Positions 44,873 to 54,318 of a DNA stretch of 64,000 nt are shown here, piece after piece. This DNA is from CAVQFO01 sp963711725 (GTDB lineage Bacteria; Pseudomonadota; Gammaproteobacteria; Nitrococcales; Aquisalimonadaceae): contig CAVQFO010000033.1 of assembly GCA_963711725.1 (NCBI GenBank), positions 10,446 through 74,445 of the forward strand, written 5' to 3'. Position 1 is the first letter of the stretch; each line of letters starts with the position of its first letter. Below the pieces are notes generated by a model. The model saw only the letters and a list, made by a program, of their open reading frames with translations. It was not told the origin of the DNA and did no database searches. The translations under genes were made by a program, and so were the position numbers.

Positions 44873-45204
44873 GGAAACGCTGATCCTTTCACACGCCCGA
44901 GCTTCAATACCAGCGGGTCCAGCAAGCTTCTTGGGAGACGCTGATCTATTCACGCGCCCGCACTCAGGTCTGTTTTGGTCATCTGGGTAGGCGCGGTGCC
45001 GGTCGCGTAGCCGTCGCTACGGGGCCGGTGGCGCAACACCGCCAGGGGCCAAAACAGGCTGAGCCCTTCGGGTTACGGCCGAGAAGCCGCCCTGGGTGTT
45101 GAGCCGCTTGACCGCAGAAAATAACTACGGCACTCCGCGGCGCGCCTACCATGCCGGCTCCTCAGGCCGTAACGCGGACGCGTGAATAGAGCAGCGTCTC
45201 CCTA
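44870..45204. mobile_element. MITE-like element with GGGARACGCTG terminal inverted repeats and TA duplication
   Basis: The left end TAGGGAAACGCTGATC and the right end (complement TAGGGAGACGCTGCTC, 45189-45204) are inverted repeats flanked by TA. A second left-type end (GGGAGACGCTGATCTATTCA) lies inside at 44933 and matches the right end better, suggesting a nested or duplicated tip. The interior has no ORF but is self-complementary: CTGTTTTGG (44970) pairs with CCAAAACAG (45049), and GGTTACGGCC (45071) with GGCCGTAAC (45165). The pre-insertion site would have been C-TA-G, a target preference known for IS630-type elements. It is presumably non-autonomous; no transposase is in the window. Confidence 0.75.
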
Positions 45205-47296
45205 GCCGAACAAGACCTTTGTCGCCGCCTCGAAACGCGCGGCCCATTCCGGATCGGACCGGCTACCGGCCGGACCGGCTTCGGCCCACTGGCCGACCAG
45301 ATGCCGCGCCTCGGTCAGTCGATCCTTGCGTTCGCCGTTCTGAATTCCCTCGGCCAGACGAGCCACCTGCAATTCCATGCGCAACGCGGAATCCTTCTCC
45401 GGAGACTCCAACCCGGCCAGAATTTCCAGGCGAACCACCGCCTGCCGCCGAGTTTCGGCGTTCGCGGTCAGCTCGTCCTCGGTATAGGGTCGCGCTCCCG
45501 TCGCCGCGGCCCGGGCACGCTCCCAGCGGGCGGCCATCCCCTGTTCGCCATGCTCGGCCGTGAACGCCTTCCACTCGTCGTCCATCGCATCCACGCCATC
45601 CGCCGGCGCAGTCTCGGCTTGCATCGCCAAACGCTCCAACCCCTCCACCAGCTCAATGCCGCGGGCGCGGGCACGCGCGGCTTCGGCCTCCCGTTCCGCC
45701 CGCAGTTCGCCGCGCCGGCGCTGGAGGTTCTCGCGAACCTCGATCAACACCCGTCCGACGTCCCGCTCCACCCCTTTCGGCAGTCCCCGGAATTCACGCA
45801 GGGCCTGTTCCAATTCGCGGAACTGCCGTTCTGCGCCGGAAAGGTCGCCGGCGGCCGTGTCCACGAGCTCTCGGGCCCGGTTCAGCAGCGTTTCAACCTC
45901 TCCCACCGCCTGTTGGCGCTCCTGCTGACGATGCTCCCGCGCCTCGTCTCTCCGCGCAAACACCCGATCACAGGCCTTGCGGAACTGCCGATAGAGCTTC
46001 TGATCACGGCCCCGGGGCAACCAACCCGCATCCTTCCACTGCGCCTGCGCCTCCTTTGCCTCTTCGATGGCATGATGAAGATCGTCGGATTCGGCCGCGG
46101 TCTCCACGCGGCGGATCAGGGCTTGGCGGCGTTCAGCCGCGCTATCGAATCGTGCTTCGACCTCGGCGTTCAGGCGCTCGGTCAGATGTTTGAAGCGGGC
46201 GCCCAGCTTGTTGCCGGCACGCTGATCCACCGGCGAGGCTTCCCGCCATTCCTGGCGGGCTTGATCGCGGATGCGCTGGATCGCGCCGGTCTCCAGCGCG
46301 TGAAGGTCGGCCCGGCCCAGAAACTCGTCAAGTTGATCGCAAATCTCCCGGCGTCGGCGCAGATTGGCGTCGCGAACCTTTTCCTGTTCCGCGTAATACG
46401 CACGGCACGGCTCGAATGCCCGGTCCGCGGCCTCGCTGAATCGATGCCACAACGCCTGCGCGTCCGGTGAATCCGAGGGGCCCAGTTCCTTCCAGGACTC
46501 CTGCAGGGCTTTGATCTGGGCTGCCTTCTCCGGCGGATCCAGTTCCGTTTCCGCCAGGGACTCCATGGCCGCGCAGAGCTCCTCGCGCTTGGGAAGCGTG
46601 GCGAATCCCTGCCAATCCCGCAGCTCCGCCACCCGCGCGGCCAGCCGGCGAATATGCCGTTCCATGCGCTTCGGCAGGACACCGGGGATGGCATCGGCGC
46701 TCTTGCGAACCCGGCGCAGCATCTTTTGCGCCGGCCGCAGCAAGCCCTCCGCGATACGCTGATCGCAGGACTCGACCATGCGCTCCAATTCCTCCATCCT
46801 CCGTTCGCGGTCCTCCAGCAGGGCTTCGCGCTCCCGGCGCACTTCGTCCAGCGCCGCGTAGGCGCGATCCAGGATCGGCGGGTGCGCCAGGTCCAGATCC
46901 CAATCCACCTCCGTCAACAACGCCTCCAGGCGCCTGCGTGTCCGGGCCAGCGCCTCCGGATCATCGTGGGCGGCCCCCACGGCCGCCAGCGTCGCCTCCA
47001 TGGTGCTTTCCGCGCGGCGCAAGGCATCGGCGCACACCAGGAAACGTTCCACCTCGTGATGCGCTTCCTCGTAGCGCGCCTGGAAAACCTCCTCGGCGGC
47101 TTTCCCTGCGGCCTCCCATTGGGACTGGGCCTGAGCGAACCGGCTACGCAGCTCGTCCAGGCGCGCCATTGCCTCCTGGGCGTCTCCGGCGAGATCCGAG
47201 CGCAAGTTCTCGACCGCCTGCACCACGAGCTCCGGATCGGCTCCCGCCGCAACCGCTGCCGGCTGCGTCGGCGCAGGAGATTCGATCTGGCGTGGG
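45202..47296 (-). CDS. DUF349-repeat protein, C-terminal part
   Basis: This is the downstream frame of the gene starting at 48067. After the break at 47294-47296 it reads PRQIESPAPTQPAAVAAGAD and continues as a long charged helical protein with several DUF349-type repeats, recognised by the recurrent pattern W...G......D..L...F (QIKALQESWKELGPSDSPDA, QAQWKDAGWLPRGRDQKLYR). Predicted coiled coils are rich in Arg/Glu/Ala. DUF349 proteins are common in Gammaproteobacteria and lack a firmly assigned function. The TAG stop (45202-45204) includes the TA target duplication at the tip of the adjacent MITE. Confidence 0.82.
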
Positions 47297-48067
47297 CAAG
47301 GCGTCGAACTGCTCGAGCAGCGCGTTGAAACGCTCCACATGGGCGGTGGAATCGGTCGAACCCAGATGCCGCCAGCGGTTTTCGATGCGCGCGCGGTGGG
47401 CGGCGGATTCGGCACTGCGCCCGCGCTCCACGACCACCCTCAACTCCTCGATCAGCCCCTCCCGCTCGGCCAGGTCCCGGGCCTCCGTCTCGCGCCGGCG
47501 CTGAATCTCCGCCAATGCTTCTTGTGCCATTTTCCGTACCTGACGGTCGTGATCGCGGCCCTGCGCCGCAAGCGCTTCCAAGGACTCCGAATCCCGTATG
47601 CGCGCCACCGCCGCCAATCGAACACGGGAGGCGGTATCGTGCATGGCCACCTCCACCAGCAAAGAAGACGAGGAAAGCCGTTCCACGGCGGCCAGCCGGA
47701 CATCCGGCTCCCGACCGCGCCGCGCCACGTGCGCCAGCACGGACTCATCGTCCACCGCCCCCAGCTCCGCGACCCGCTGTTCCAACCGCAAATCCTGATC
47801 CCCGCCCGCCAGGAGATGACGGTATCGATTCGCCGCAACTTCCCGCACATTGAGCTCGGGGTCCTCGGCCATCAGCTCTCGCAGCTGGGTCAGACGCGAG
47901 ATGCGCTTCACCGCCGCGCGGCGCACCGTGGGATCCGAATCCCGCATCAGCGCATCCAGCACGATGACTCCATCCTCCGTGCCCTCGGAGACCTCCGCGG
48001 CCGCCTCGGCTCGGATCTTCGGATTGGGGTGTTCCCACTTCGGCTTGGTAAGGCGCTTAAAAATCAT
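47294..48067 (-). CDS. DUF349-repeat protein, N-terminal HEAT-like part (frame broken at 47294-47296)
   Basis: Start at ATG 48067 (MIFKRLTKPKWEHPNPKIRA). HEAT-like helical repeats follow (DSDPTVRRAAVKRISRLTQL, EDPELNVREVAANRYRHLLA, EPDVRLAAVERLSSSSLLVE), then an Arg-rich helix and EQFDALP. One C fewer in TTGCCCACG joins it directly to the DUF349 frame; as sequenced the frame ends at 47144. The complete protein would have about 955 residues. HEAT plus DUF349 is a usual arrangement for this family. Confidence 0.8.
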
Positions 48068-48249
48068 GGATAGTGCCGATTGACTCAACGAGGATGAACA
48101 TATTCGGAGGCGGGCTGCCCGCGATTCCTGCGAAATTTAACATGACCGTTTGGCTCGATAAGGCGTCAACGTGCAAAATATCACTTCAACACGTTGGTGA
48201 TCCCGATAACATAGCGCCAGCCAAGCCGAAGAAGAAGGGATTCTTCCAA

Positions 48250-48710
48250 ATGGAAAAGACATCCTTCACCGCAGCACTCCTCGCCAGCATCCTGCTTTCC
48301 GCCTGCGCCGCAACCAGCCGAACGCCCCCTCTCAAACGGCCTGGACCGGCGTCAGCCTTCAGATCGAAGGCGGCATACAGGGCGCCCGGCGCAGCATTCG
48401 AGCCTATCCTCGCGGCCAGCTAATGGTCGCCGATGACAAGCACAAGAGCCGCGACGAACGCGAGCTCACCGATCAGGAGCTGCGCACGCTGGACGAGTCC
48501 GTATCCGCATTCCTGGAACGCCGGCATCCGGCGGCCACATCCGGCAGCCACCCGCCGTGTGCGGACTGCGTCACTCTTACGCTGGTCGTGCAACCACGAT
48601 CCCAGCGCAAACCCATCGCCGAGAGCTGGACTTCGGGCACTGGTGCGCCAGCCCCGGAACTGGCGCGGCTACTGCTAAGACTTGCACAACCCCTTTTGCA
48701 CCAACGATAG
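48250..48710 (+). pseudogene. Predicted lipoprotein resembling M4-peptidase inhibitors (emfourin-like), one-base frameshift
   Basis: From ATG 48250 a lipoprotein signal ends in ILLSACAATS. The frame is lost in a run of five C (48325-48329); adding one C gives PPSQTAWTGVSLQIEGGIQG, then ARRSIRAYPRGQLMVADD, ELTDQELRTLDESVSAFLER, CADCVTLTLVV and a final LARLLLRLAQPLLHQR. The order (GG-x-x-G strand, G-x-L strand, L-x-x-x-E-L-x-x-L helix, ADC-x-x-x-L strand, C-terminal helix) resembles emfourin, the proteinaceous inhibitor of protealysin-type M4 peptidases. The M4 gene begins 77 bases downstream. Total about 153 residues. Family assignment is by pattern only. Confidence 0.55.
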
Positions 48711-48787
48711 CGACTGGGGGGCGGCCGCGGCGGGCACCGGCGGCTGTCCCGACGAACACGACAATATAATCAGGTAGGGACCTGACC

Positions 48788-50838
48788 ATGGGCACAACGA
48801 GAATCTCCACCGTCAGCGGCATCTGCTTGGCCGCAGTCCTCTTCGCTGGGGCAGGCCCGGCGCGCAGCGCCGAGACCATCGCCGCCCCACGCACCGCGTT
48901 CAAAGCGGACGGCCAGACCGTCCGCATGCTGGCGGCTCCGGCAGGGCGAACCCTCACGGAACCGCTGGGCACTACGCCCCGCCAAGCGGCGGACGCGGCG
49001 CTGGACCGCTTCGCCGATCGTTTCGGCGTCAAGGACCCCAGTCGGCAGCTGCGCCTTGAACGCCAGCACGCCGCTCCCGGCGGGCGCAGCAACGCGCGCT
49101 ATCAGCAAGTGGTCGACGGTATTCCGGTGATGGGCGGCGAACTGCTGGTCAACCTTAGCGCCGGCAAGGCACTGCAGTCACTGAATGGCGAAATTTCCCG
49201 CAAGGCCACCAAGATCTCGACAACCCCCAAGATCCCGGCCAGCGAGGCCTCCAGACAGGCCCTGACCGCCGTCGCCAAGTGGTATCGCACCGCGAAAACA
49301 CAGCTGAACGCGTCCAGCCCCGAACTCACGATCTACGATCCTCATCTCATCGGTCCTGGAAACGCACCCACAGGCCTGGTCTGGAAACTCGAGGTCACCG
49401 GAAACCGCGACCTGGCCATAAGAGAGTTGGTCCTGGTGGACGCGGCAGCCGGGGGCATTCGCCTGCACATCGATCAAATCGACCGCGCCCTGGATCGCAA
49501 GACCTACACGGCTGCCGGAACGCCTTCGACGCCCGGAACTCTCGTCTGCGACGAGAGCCAGCCGAACTGCTCGAACGGCGCCGACGTGGACGCGGACCTG
49601 GCACACCTCTATGCCAAGGACACCTACGACTTCTACATGAACCACTATGGCCGCGACAGCATTGACGGCCACGGCATGACCATCATCTCCACCGTGGATT
49701 GGACAAACGGATTCTCGTGTCCCAACGCCTTCTGGAACGGCAGCCAAATGGTTTACTGCGACAGCGCGCCTCAGGCCGACGACGTGGTCGGCCATGAGCT
49801 CACCCACGGCGTCACCCAGCATGAGTCGGGCCTCTATTACTACTACCAATCGGGTGCCATCAACGAATCCCTTTCCGACGTCTGGGGGGAATTCGTGGAC
49901 CTCACTAACGGCTCGGGAACGGACACGGCATCGGTTCGCTGGAAGATGGGTGAAGACTTCCCCGGCCTCGGCGTGATTCGGGACATGGCGGATCCGCCGG
50001 CTTTCGGCGACCCGGACAAGATGACGAGCGCGCACTACTATGCGGACATCGGGGACAGCGGCGGCGTCCACGAAAACAGCGGCATCAACAACAAGGCCGC
50101 CTACCTGATCACCGACGGCGACACATTCAACGGCAAAACGGTGACCGGCCTGGGCATCGACAAGGCCGCGGCAATCTACTACGAAGTTCAGACCAACCTG
50201 CTGACCTCCGGCTCCAATTACGGGGATCTGTATGAAGCGCTCTACCAAGGCTGCCTGAACCTGGTGGGCCAACACGGCATCGTCTCCGCCGATTGCGACC
50301 AGGTTCGCAACGCCACCGACGCCGTGGAGATGAACAAGCAGCCGACATCCGGCTTCAACCCTGAAGCCGAGGTTTGCCCCGGTGGCGGCACACCCAATGA
50401 TCTCTTCTACGAGGACATGGAAGGGGCGATCACCGACCTGGGGTCAACCGCGCTGACCGGATCCCGCTTCTGGAGCGTATACACCGGGTACGCGACTTCG
50501 GGCACCAAAGCTGTTTCCATCGACGACCAGAGCGGCATTTCGGACACGGTGCTCGCGCAGAATTCCGACACCGCCGTTCCCGCCGGCGCCTATCTCCACT
50601 TCCGCCAGGCCTACGACCTGGAAATCGACGCCAGCACCACGCCGACCACTTACTACGACGGCGGCGTTGTGGAATACAGCGTTGACGGCGGAACCACCTG
50701 GACGGATGCCTCCGCGCTGTTCGATGCCGGGAAGAACTACGACGGAGCCATCGACAACTCCGCCGGGAATCCGCTGGCGGGCCGGAATGCCTTCAGCGGG
50801 CTCAGCCACGGCTATGTCTCGAGCCGCTATGATCTGGG
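48788..50838 (+). CDS. Secreted M4 family metallopeptidase (thermolysin-like), main part
   Basis: Signal peptide 1-28 (ending GPARSAE) is followed by an FTP/PepSY-type propeptide (about 60-230) and an M4 catalytic domain: zinc motif VVGHELTHGVTQHESG (H336, E337, H340), third ligand Glu in INESLSDVWGE, and the transition-state His in GGVHENSGINNKAAYL (about 428). A beta-rich domain follows (GGVVEYSVDGGTTWTDASAL). The frame breaks at CTGGGCC (50836-50838): with one G fewer it reads SSRYDLASLANKNVRFRFRM and joins the downstream frame. As sequenced this frame ends at 50974. Confidence 0.92.
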
Positions 50839-51590
50839 CCTCACTCGCCAACAAGAACGTCCGCTTCCGCTTCCGAATGGGCACCGATACAGCTGTTTCG
50901 GCGTGGAAATGGATCATCGACGACATGCGGATATACACTTGCGACGGGCTTCCGGTGGCCAACGCCGGCGGTAACAAGAGCGTGGCCGCGAACAGCTCGG
51001 TAACCCTGGATGGCTCCGCCAGCTCTGACGACAAGGGCATCAACCAATACACCTGGACCCAGACCGGCGGGACCACTGTGGCCCTCACGGGCGCGAACGG
51101 GGTCTCTCCCTCGTTCACGGCGCCTCCCACGGACGGAACCCTGACCTTCCAGCTGGCGGTTCGGGACACTTCCTCCCAAGAGGCGACGGACACCGTGGCA
51201 GTGACAGTGACGAACAGCGCACCGACGGCGGCCGCCGGCAGCGACCAGACGGTCAGCGCCGGCAGCTCCGTATCGCTGGACGCCAGTGGCAGCAGCGACG
51301 CGGAGAGCGCCGTAACCTACAACTGGACCCAGACCGGGGGCAGTACCGTGACGCTGAACAACGTCAACACCGCGACGCCATCGTTCACCGCGCCGTCGGC
51401 TGCGGACACGCTCACGTTCCGGGTCGACGTGACCGACACGGGCGGCAAGACTGCTTCGGACACTGTCGCGGTCAACGTCACCGGTGGGAGTTCCAGCTCC
51501 GGCGGTGGCGGCGGTGGCATCGGGCCGCTTTGGCTTCTCGGCTGTCTGATCGCTCTCGGCATGCGCCGTCGGCGACCGATCAAAGCGTGA
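50836..51590 (+). CDS. M4 metallopeptidase, C-terminal part: two PKD-like domains and GlyGly-CTERM sorting tail
   Basis: Continuation of the protease: KWIIDDMRIYTCDG ends the beta domain. Two Ig/PKD-like repeats follow (PVANAGGNKSVAANSSVTLD with YTWTQTGGTTVALTG, and PTAAAGSDQTVSAGSSVSLD with YNWTQTGGSTVTLNN). The end is a Ser-rich then Gly6 stretch, a hydrophobic helix (GPLWLLGCLIALG) and MRRRRPIKA, the tripartite GlyGly-CTERM signal recognised by rhombosortase. The stop overlaps the next gene start as GTGA. It is probably secreted by type II secretion and processed at the Gly-rich site. Confidence 0.88.
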
Positions 51591-52240
51591 ACGGGCGCGG
51601 CCGGCGGCGAATTGCAGCAAACGCCGCGGTCCGCTACGGCACGGCGGCCGTAATCGCGGCCGTCGCGCTCGTGATTCAGATTGCGCCCTCCTCGGTGGGC
51701 CTCGCGCTTCGCTATGAGCGCACAGCCCTGCTCCACGGCGAGCTCTGGCGGGCTCTGACGGCCCATCTGGTGCATGCCGGGTGGGCCCACCTGCTCCCCG
51801 ATCTGGCGGGGCTGTTCATCATCTGCTCGCTGCCGGCCACGCCCGAGGCCTTTGCTCCCCGACGATTACTGCCGGCCCTGGCCTGGATCGGGATCTTCAT
51901 CAGCGGTGGACTTCTGCTTTGGGACCCCAATCTACGGTGGTATGTCGGCCTGTCGGGCGTGCTCCACGGCCTGCTGGTCATGCTGCTCCCGCGGTTGTGG
52001 CGGGAAAGCACATTGGTTGGGGCTTTGCTCACGCTCGGCGTCACTGCCAAACTGATCGCCGAGCAGGCCACGGGGGCTTCGCTGGGGACCGAAGCCCTGG
52101 TGGGCGTTCCGGTTGTCATCGATGCGCACCTGCTGGGTGCGCTGGGGGCCGTACCCCTGGCGTTATGGGAGATCGTGCGGCAACGAAATGGGCGGCAAGC
52201 GCTACGAGGGCCTTATGACGAGCACACGCGTCACCTTTGA
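51587..52240 (+). CDS. rrtA: Rhombosortase (intramembrane rhomboid protease for GlyGly-CTERM proteins)
   Basis: A 217-residue rhomboid-fold membrane protein with about six helices. The catalytic Ser is in WYVGLSGVLHG (S123) and the His in VIDAHLLGALGAV (H181); the rhomboid loop motif HAGWAHLLPDLAGL lies near residue 63. It cleaves GlyGly-CTERM tails of secreted enzymes. The GTG start at 51587 overlaps the TGA of the M4 protease gene, which itself ends in a GlyGly-CTERM tail, so enzyme and substrate are translationally coupled. A longer frame from TTG at 51530 would lie inside the protease gene. Confidence 0.88.
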   Translation: MNGRGRRRIAANAAVRYGTAAVIAAVALVIQIAPSSVGLALRYERTALLHGELWRALTAHLVHAGWAHLLPDLAGLFIICSLPATPEAFAPRRLLPALAWIGIFISGGLLLWDPNLRWYVGLSGVLHGLLVMLLPRLWRESTLVGALLTLGVTAKLIAEQATGASLGTEALVGVPVVIDAHLLGALGAVPLALWEIVRQRNGRQALRGPYDEHTRHL

Positions 52241-53438
52241 AAATTCCGACGGCCTGACACTGGCGGCATACCTGGAACTGCCGGTGGACCGCCGGCCGGT
52301 CGGTTATGCGTTGTTCGCGCACTGCTTCACCTGCGGCAAAGATCTCAAGGCGGCGGTTCGAATCAGCCGGGCCCTGGCCCAGCGGGGTTTCGGGGTGCTG
52401 CGGTTCGACTTCACCGGAATCGGGGAAAGCGCCGGAGATTTCGCCGATGAAGGTTTCTCCGGCAACGTCGACGATCTCATTTGTGCGGCCGAATTCATGG
52501 GCCGGCAATACAGCGCGCCGAAGGTGCTTATCGGGCATTCGCTGGGCGGCGCGGCGGTCCTCAAGGCCGCCGGCGATATTCCTTCGGCGGTGGCCGTGGC
52601 CACTATTGCCGCCCCGTCAGAGCCGAGCCATGTGAAACGCCTGCTCGAGCACGAGAATCGAGACGATGGCGATTCCCGGCCTTATGCGGTCTCGCTCGCC
52701 GGCCGGACGTTCAACCTCAGCAAAAAGTATCTGGACGATCTGGATTCCCATTCCATGACGCAGTCCATCCACAACCTGCGGCGCGCCCTGCTGGTTCTGC
52801 ACTCACCGCTTGACCGCATCGTGGGCATCGACAATGCCGAGGCGATCTTCCGGGCGGCGCTGCATCCCAAGAGCTTCGTGTCGCTGGACCGGGCGGATCA
52901 TCTGCTTTCCGCGGAAAGCGACGCCGAATACGCGGCGGCGGTTATCGCGGCCTGGGCATCCAAGTACCTCGATGTCAGGAAGGCCGACAAGGACAGCCAC
53001 CCCGAGGCGCCCAACCGGGTAGTGGTACACACGGGCGCCAGCGGCTACCGCAGCGACGTACTCGCCAACGGCCATGCCCTGATTGCCGACGAACCGGAGT
53101 CGGTGGGCGGATCCAATGCCGGGCCGAGCCCCTATGAATACCTTCTCGCGGCCCTCGGCTCCTGTACGGGCATGACCATTCGCATGTACGCTGATCGCAA
53201 GCAATGGCCCGTGGACGGGGTAACGGTTCGGCTCAAGCACGACAAGATCCACGCAGAGGACTGCGAGACCTGCGAAACCCGGGAAGGCCGGGTGGATTGG
53301 ATAGAGCGCGAGATCGAACTGGAGGGGCCGCTGGACGATGAACAGCGACAGCGACTGCTCGAAATTGCCGACCGCTGCCCCGTGCATCGCACCTTGCATT
53401 CGGAGATTGTCGTCGACACTCAACTCAAGGAGAGCTAG
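52215..53438 (+). CDS. Bifunctional alpha/beta hydrolase-OsmC family protein
   Basis: A 407-residue fusion. Residues 1-255 are an alpha/beta hydrolase (LFAHCFTCGKDLKA, FDFTGIGESAG, nucleophile LIGHSLGGAAVLKA, acid near SPLDRIVGIDNA, His in RADHLLSAES). Residues 270-407 are OsmC-like, with redox Cys residues in LAALGSCTGMTIRMYAD and IADRCPVHRTL. OsmC domains reduce organic peroxides; the fusion is a known arrangement whose hydrolase substrate is unclear. It overlaps the rhombosortase end by 26 bases; GAGG lies before the ATG at 52215. Confidence 0.92.
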   Translation: MTSTRVTFENSDGLTLAAYLELPVDRRPVGYALFAHCFTCGKDLKAAVRISRALAQRGFGVLRFDFTGIGESAGDFADEGFSGNVDDLICAAEFMGRQYSAPKVLIGHSLGGAAVLKAAGDIPSAVAVATIAAPSEPSHVKRLLEHENRDDGDSRPYAVSLAGRTFNLSKKYLDDLDSHSMTQSIHNLRRALLVLHSPLDRIVGIDNAEAIFRAALHPKSFVSLDRADHLLSAESDAEYAAAVIAAWASKYLDVRKADKDSHPEAPNRVVVHTGASGYRSDVLANGHALIADEPESVGGSNAGPSPYEYLLAALGSCTGMTIRMYADRKQWPVDGVTVRLKHDKIHAEDCETCETREGRVDWIEREIELEGPLDDEQRQRLLEIADRCPVHRTLHSEIVVDTQLKES

Positions 53439-53504
53439 CCCCCGTCGCCGCACAACCCACGGCGCGACGCTGCTCCAGCCACACCGACCCGGAGGACATC
53501 AGTC

Positions 53505-54269
53505 ATGGAACCGGAATTCGTCGCCGTCGTTACCGGCGGAGCCCAAGGGATCGGAAAAGGCATCGCCATGAACCTGCTCGGGCGGGGCTACAAGGTTGCC
53601 CTGCTGGACTTCGATCGCGAAGCGGGAGAGGAAACCAAGGCGGAGCTTTCCCATATTGGCGAACTCTGCTTCGTCGAAGCGGACGTTTCGGACGAGGACC
53701 AGGTCCGGCGCGCCATCGGCGAAGTGACGCAACGACTTGGTGCTCCGACCGCTCTCGTGAACAACGCGGGCATCGCCAATCCGTTCAACGGCCCCATCGA
53801 GGAGCTTTCCCTGGAGGAATGGAACCGCCGCATCGGTGTCAACCTCACCGGTGCCTTCCTATGTGCCAAGTACTGCGTTCCATACCTTCGCGAACACGCC
53901 GGCGCCATCGTCAACATCGGCTCGACCCGCGCGATCCAGTCCGAACCCCATTCGGAGGCCTACGCCGCCGCCAAGGGCGGCCTGGTCGCCCTGACCCACG
54001 CCCTGGCGATCAGCCTGGGGCCGGAAATCCGCGCAAACTGCATCAGCCCCGGCTGGGTGGATACCCGCGCCTGGTGGAAGACAGAGCACCGGGACGAGAC
54101 TCGTCTGGATCCGGCCGACCACTCACAGCACCCGTCCGGCCGGGTCGGCGAACCGGAGGACATCGCATCGATGACCGCCTATCTGCTGTCGGACGCCGCG
54201 GTGTTCATCACGGGGCAGAACTTCATCATCGACGGTGGAATGACCCGGAAGATGATGTATCGCGAGTAA
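53505..54269 (+). CDS. Short-chain dehydrogenase/reductase (SDR)
   Basis: A 254-residue classical SDR. Cofactor motif VTGGAQGIGKGIA, an Asp after the second strand (LLDFDREAG) suggesting NAD preference, NNAGIA, catalytic Ser in NIGSTRAIQSEPHS and the YxxxK in EAYAAAKGGLVAL, then CISPGWVDTRAWW. The C-terminus FIIDGGMTRKMMYRE is typical. The substrate is unknown (sugar- or sterol-type dehydrogenases are closest in pattern). GGAGG precedes the ATG. It follows the OsmC fusion by 66 bases and may be co-transcribed. Confidence 0.93.
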   Translation: MEPEFVAVVTGGAQGIGKGIAMNLLGRGYKVALLDFDREAGEETKAELSHIGELCFVEADVSDEDQVRRAIGEVTQRLGAPTALVNNAGIANPFNGPIEELSLEEWNRRIGVNLTGAFLCAKYCVPYLREHAGAIVNIGSTRAIQSEPHSEAYAAAKGGLVALTHALAISLGPEIRANCISPGWVDTRAWWKTEHRDETRLDPADHSQHPSGRVGEPEDIASMTAYLLSDAAVFITGQNFIIDGGMTRKMMYRE

Positions 54270-54318
54270 TAGCCGCGGCGCGATGGCGGCCCCGGGGGAC
54301 GCTCGCAGACGGCGCCGG

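Noticed and set aside
44933..45204. A possible structured non-coding RNA gene inside the MITE
   Set aside because: The interior folds well, but terminal inverted repeats and TA flanks explain it as a non-autonomous element; no promoter or terminator is visible.
45219..47504. Several rightward open frames over the DUF349 gene
   Set aside because: They are Arg/Pro-rich shadows of the coiled-coil coding strand without start signals or homology.
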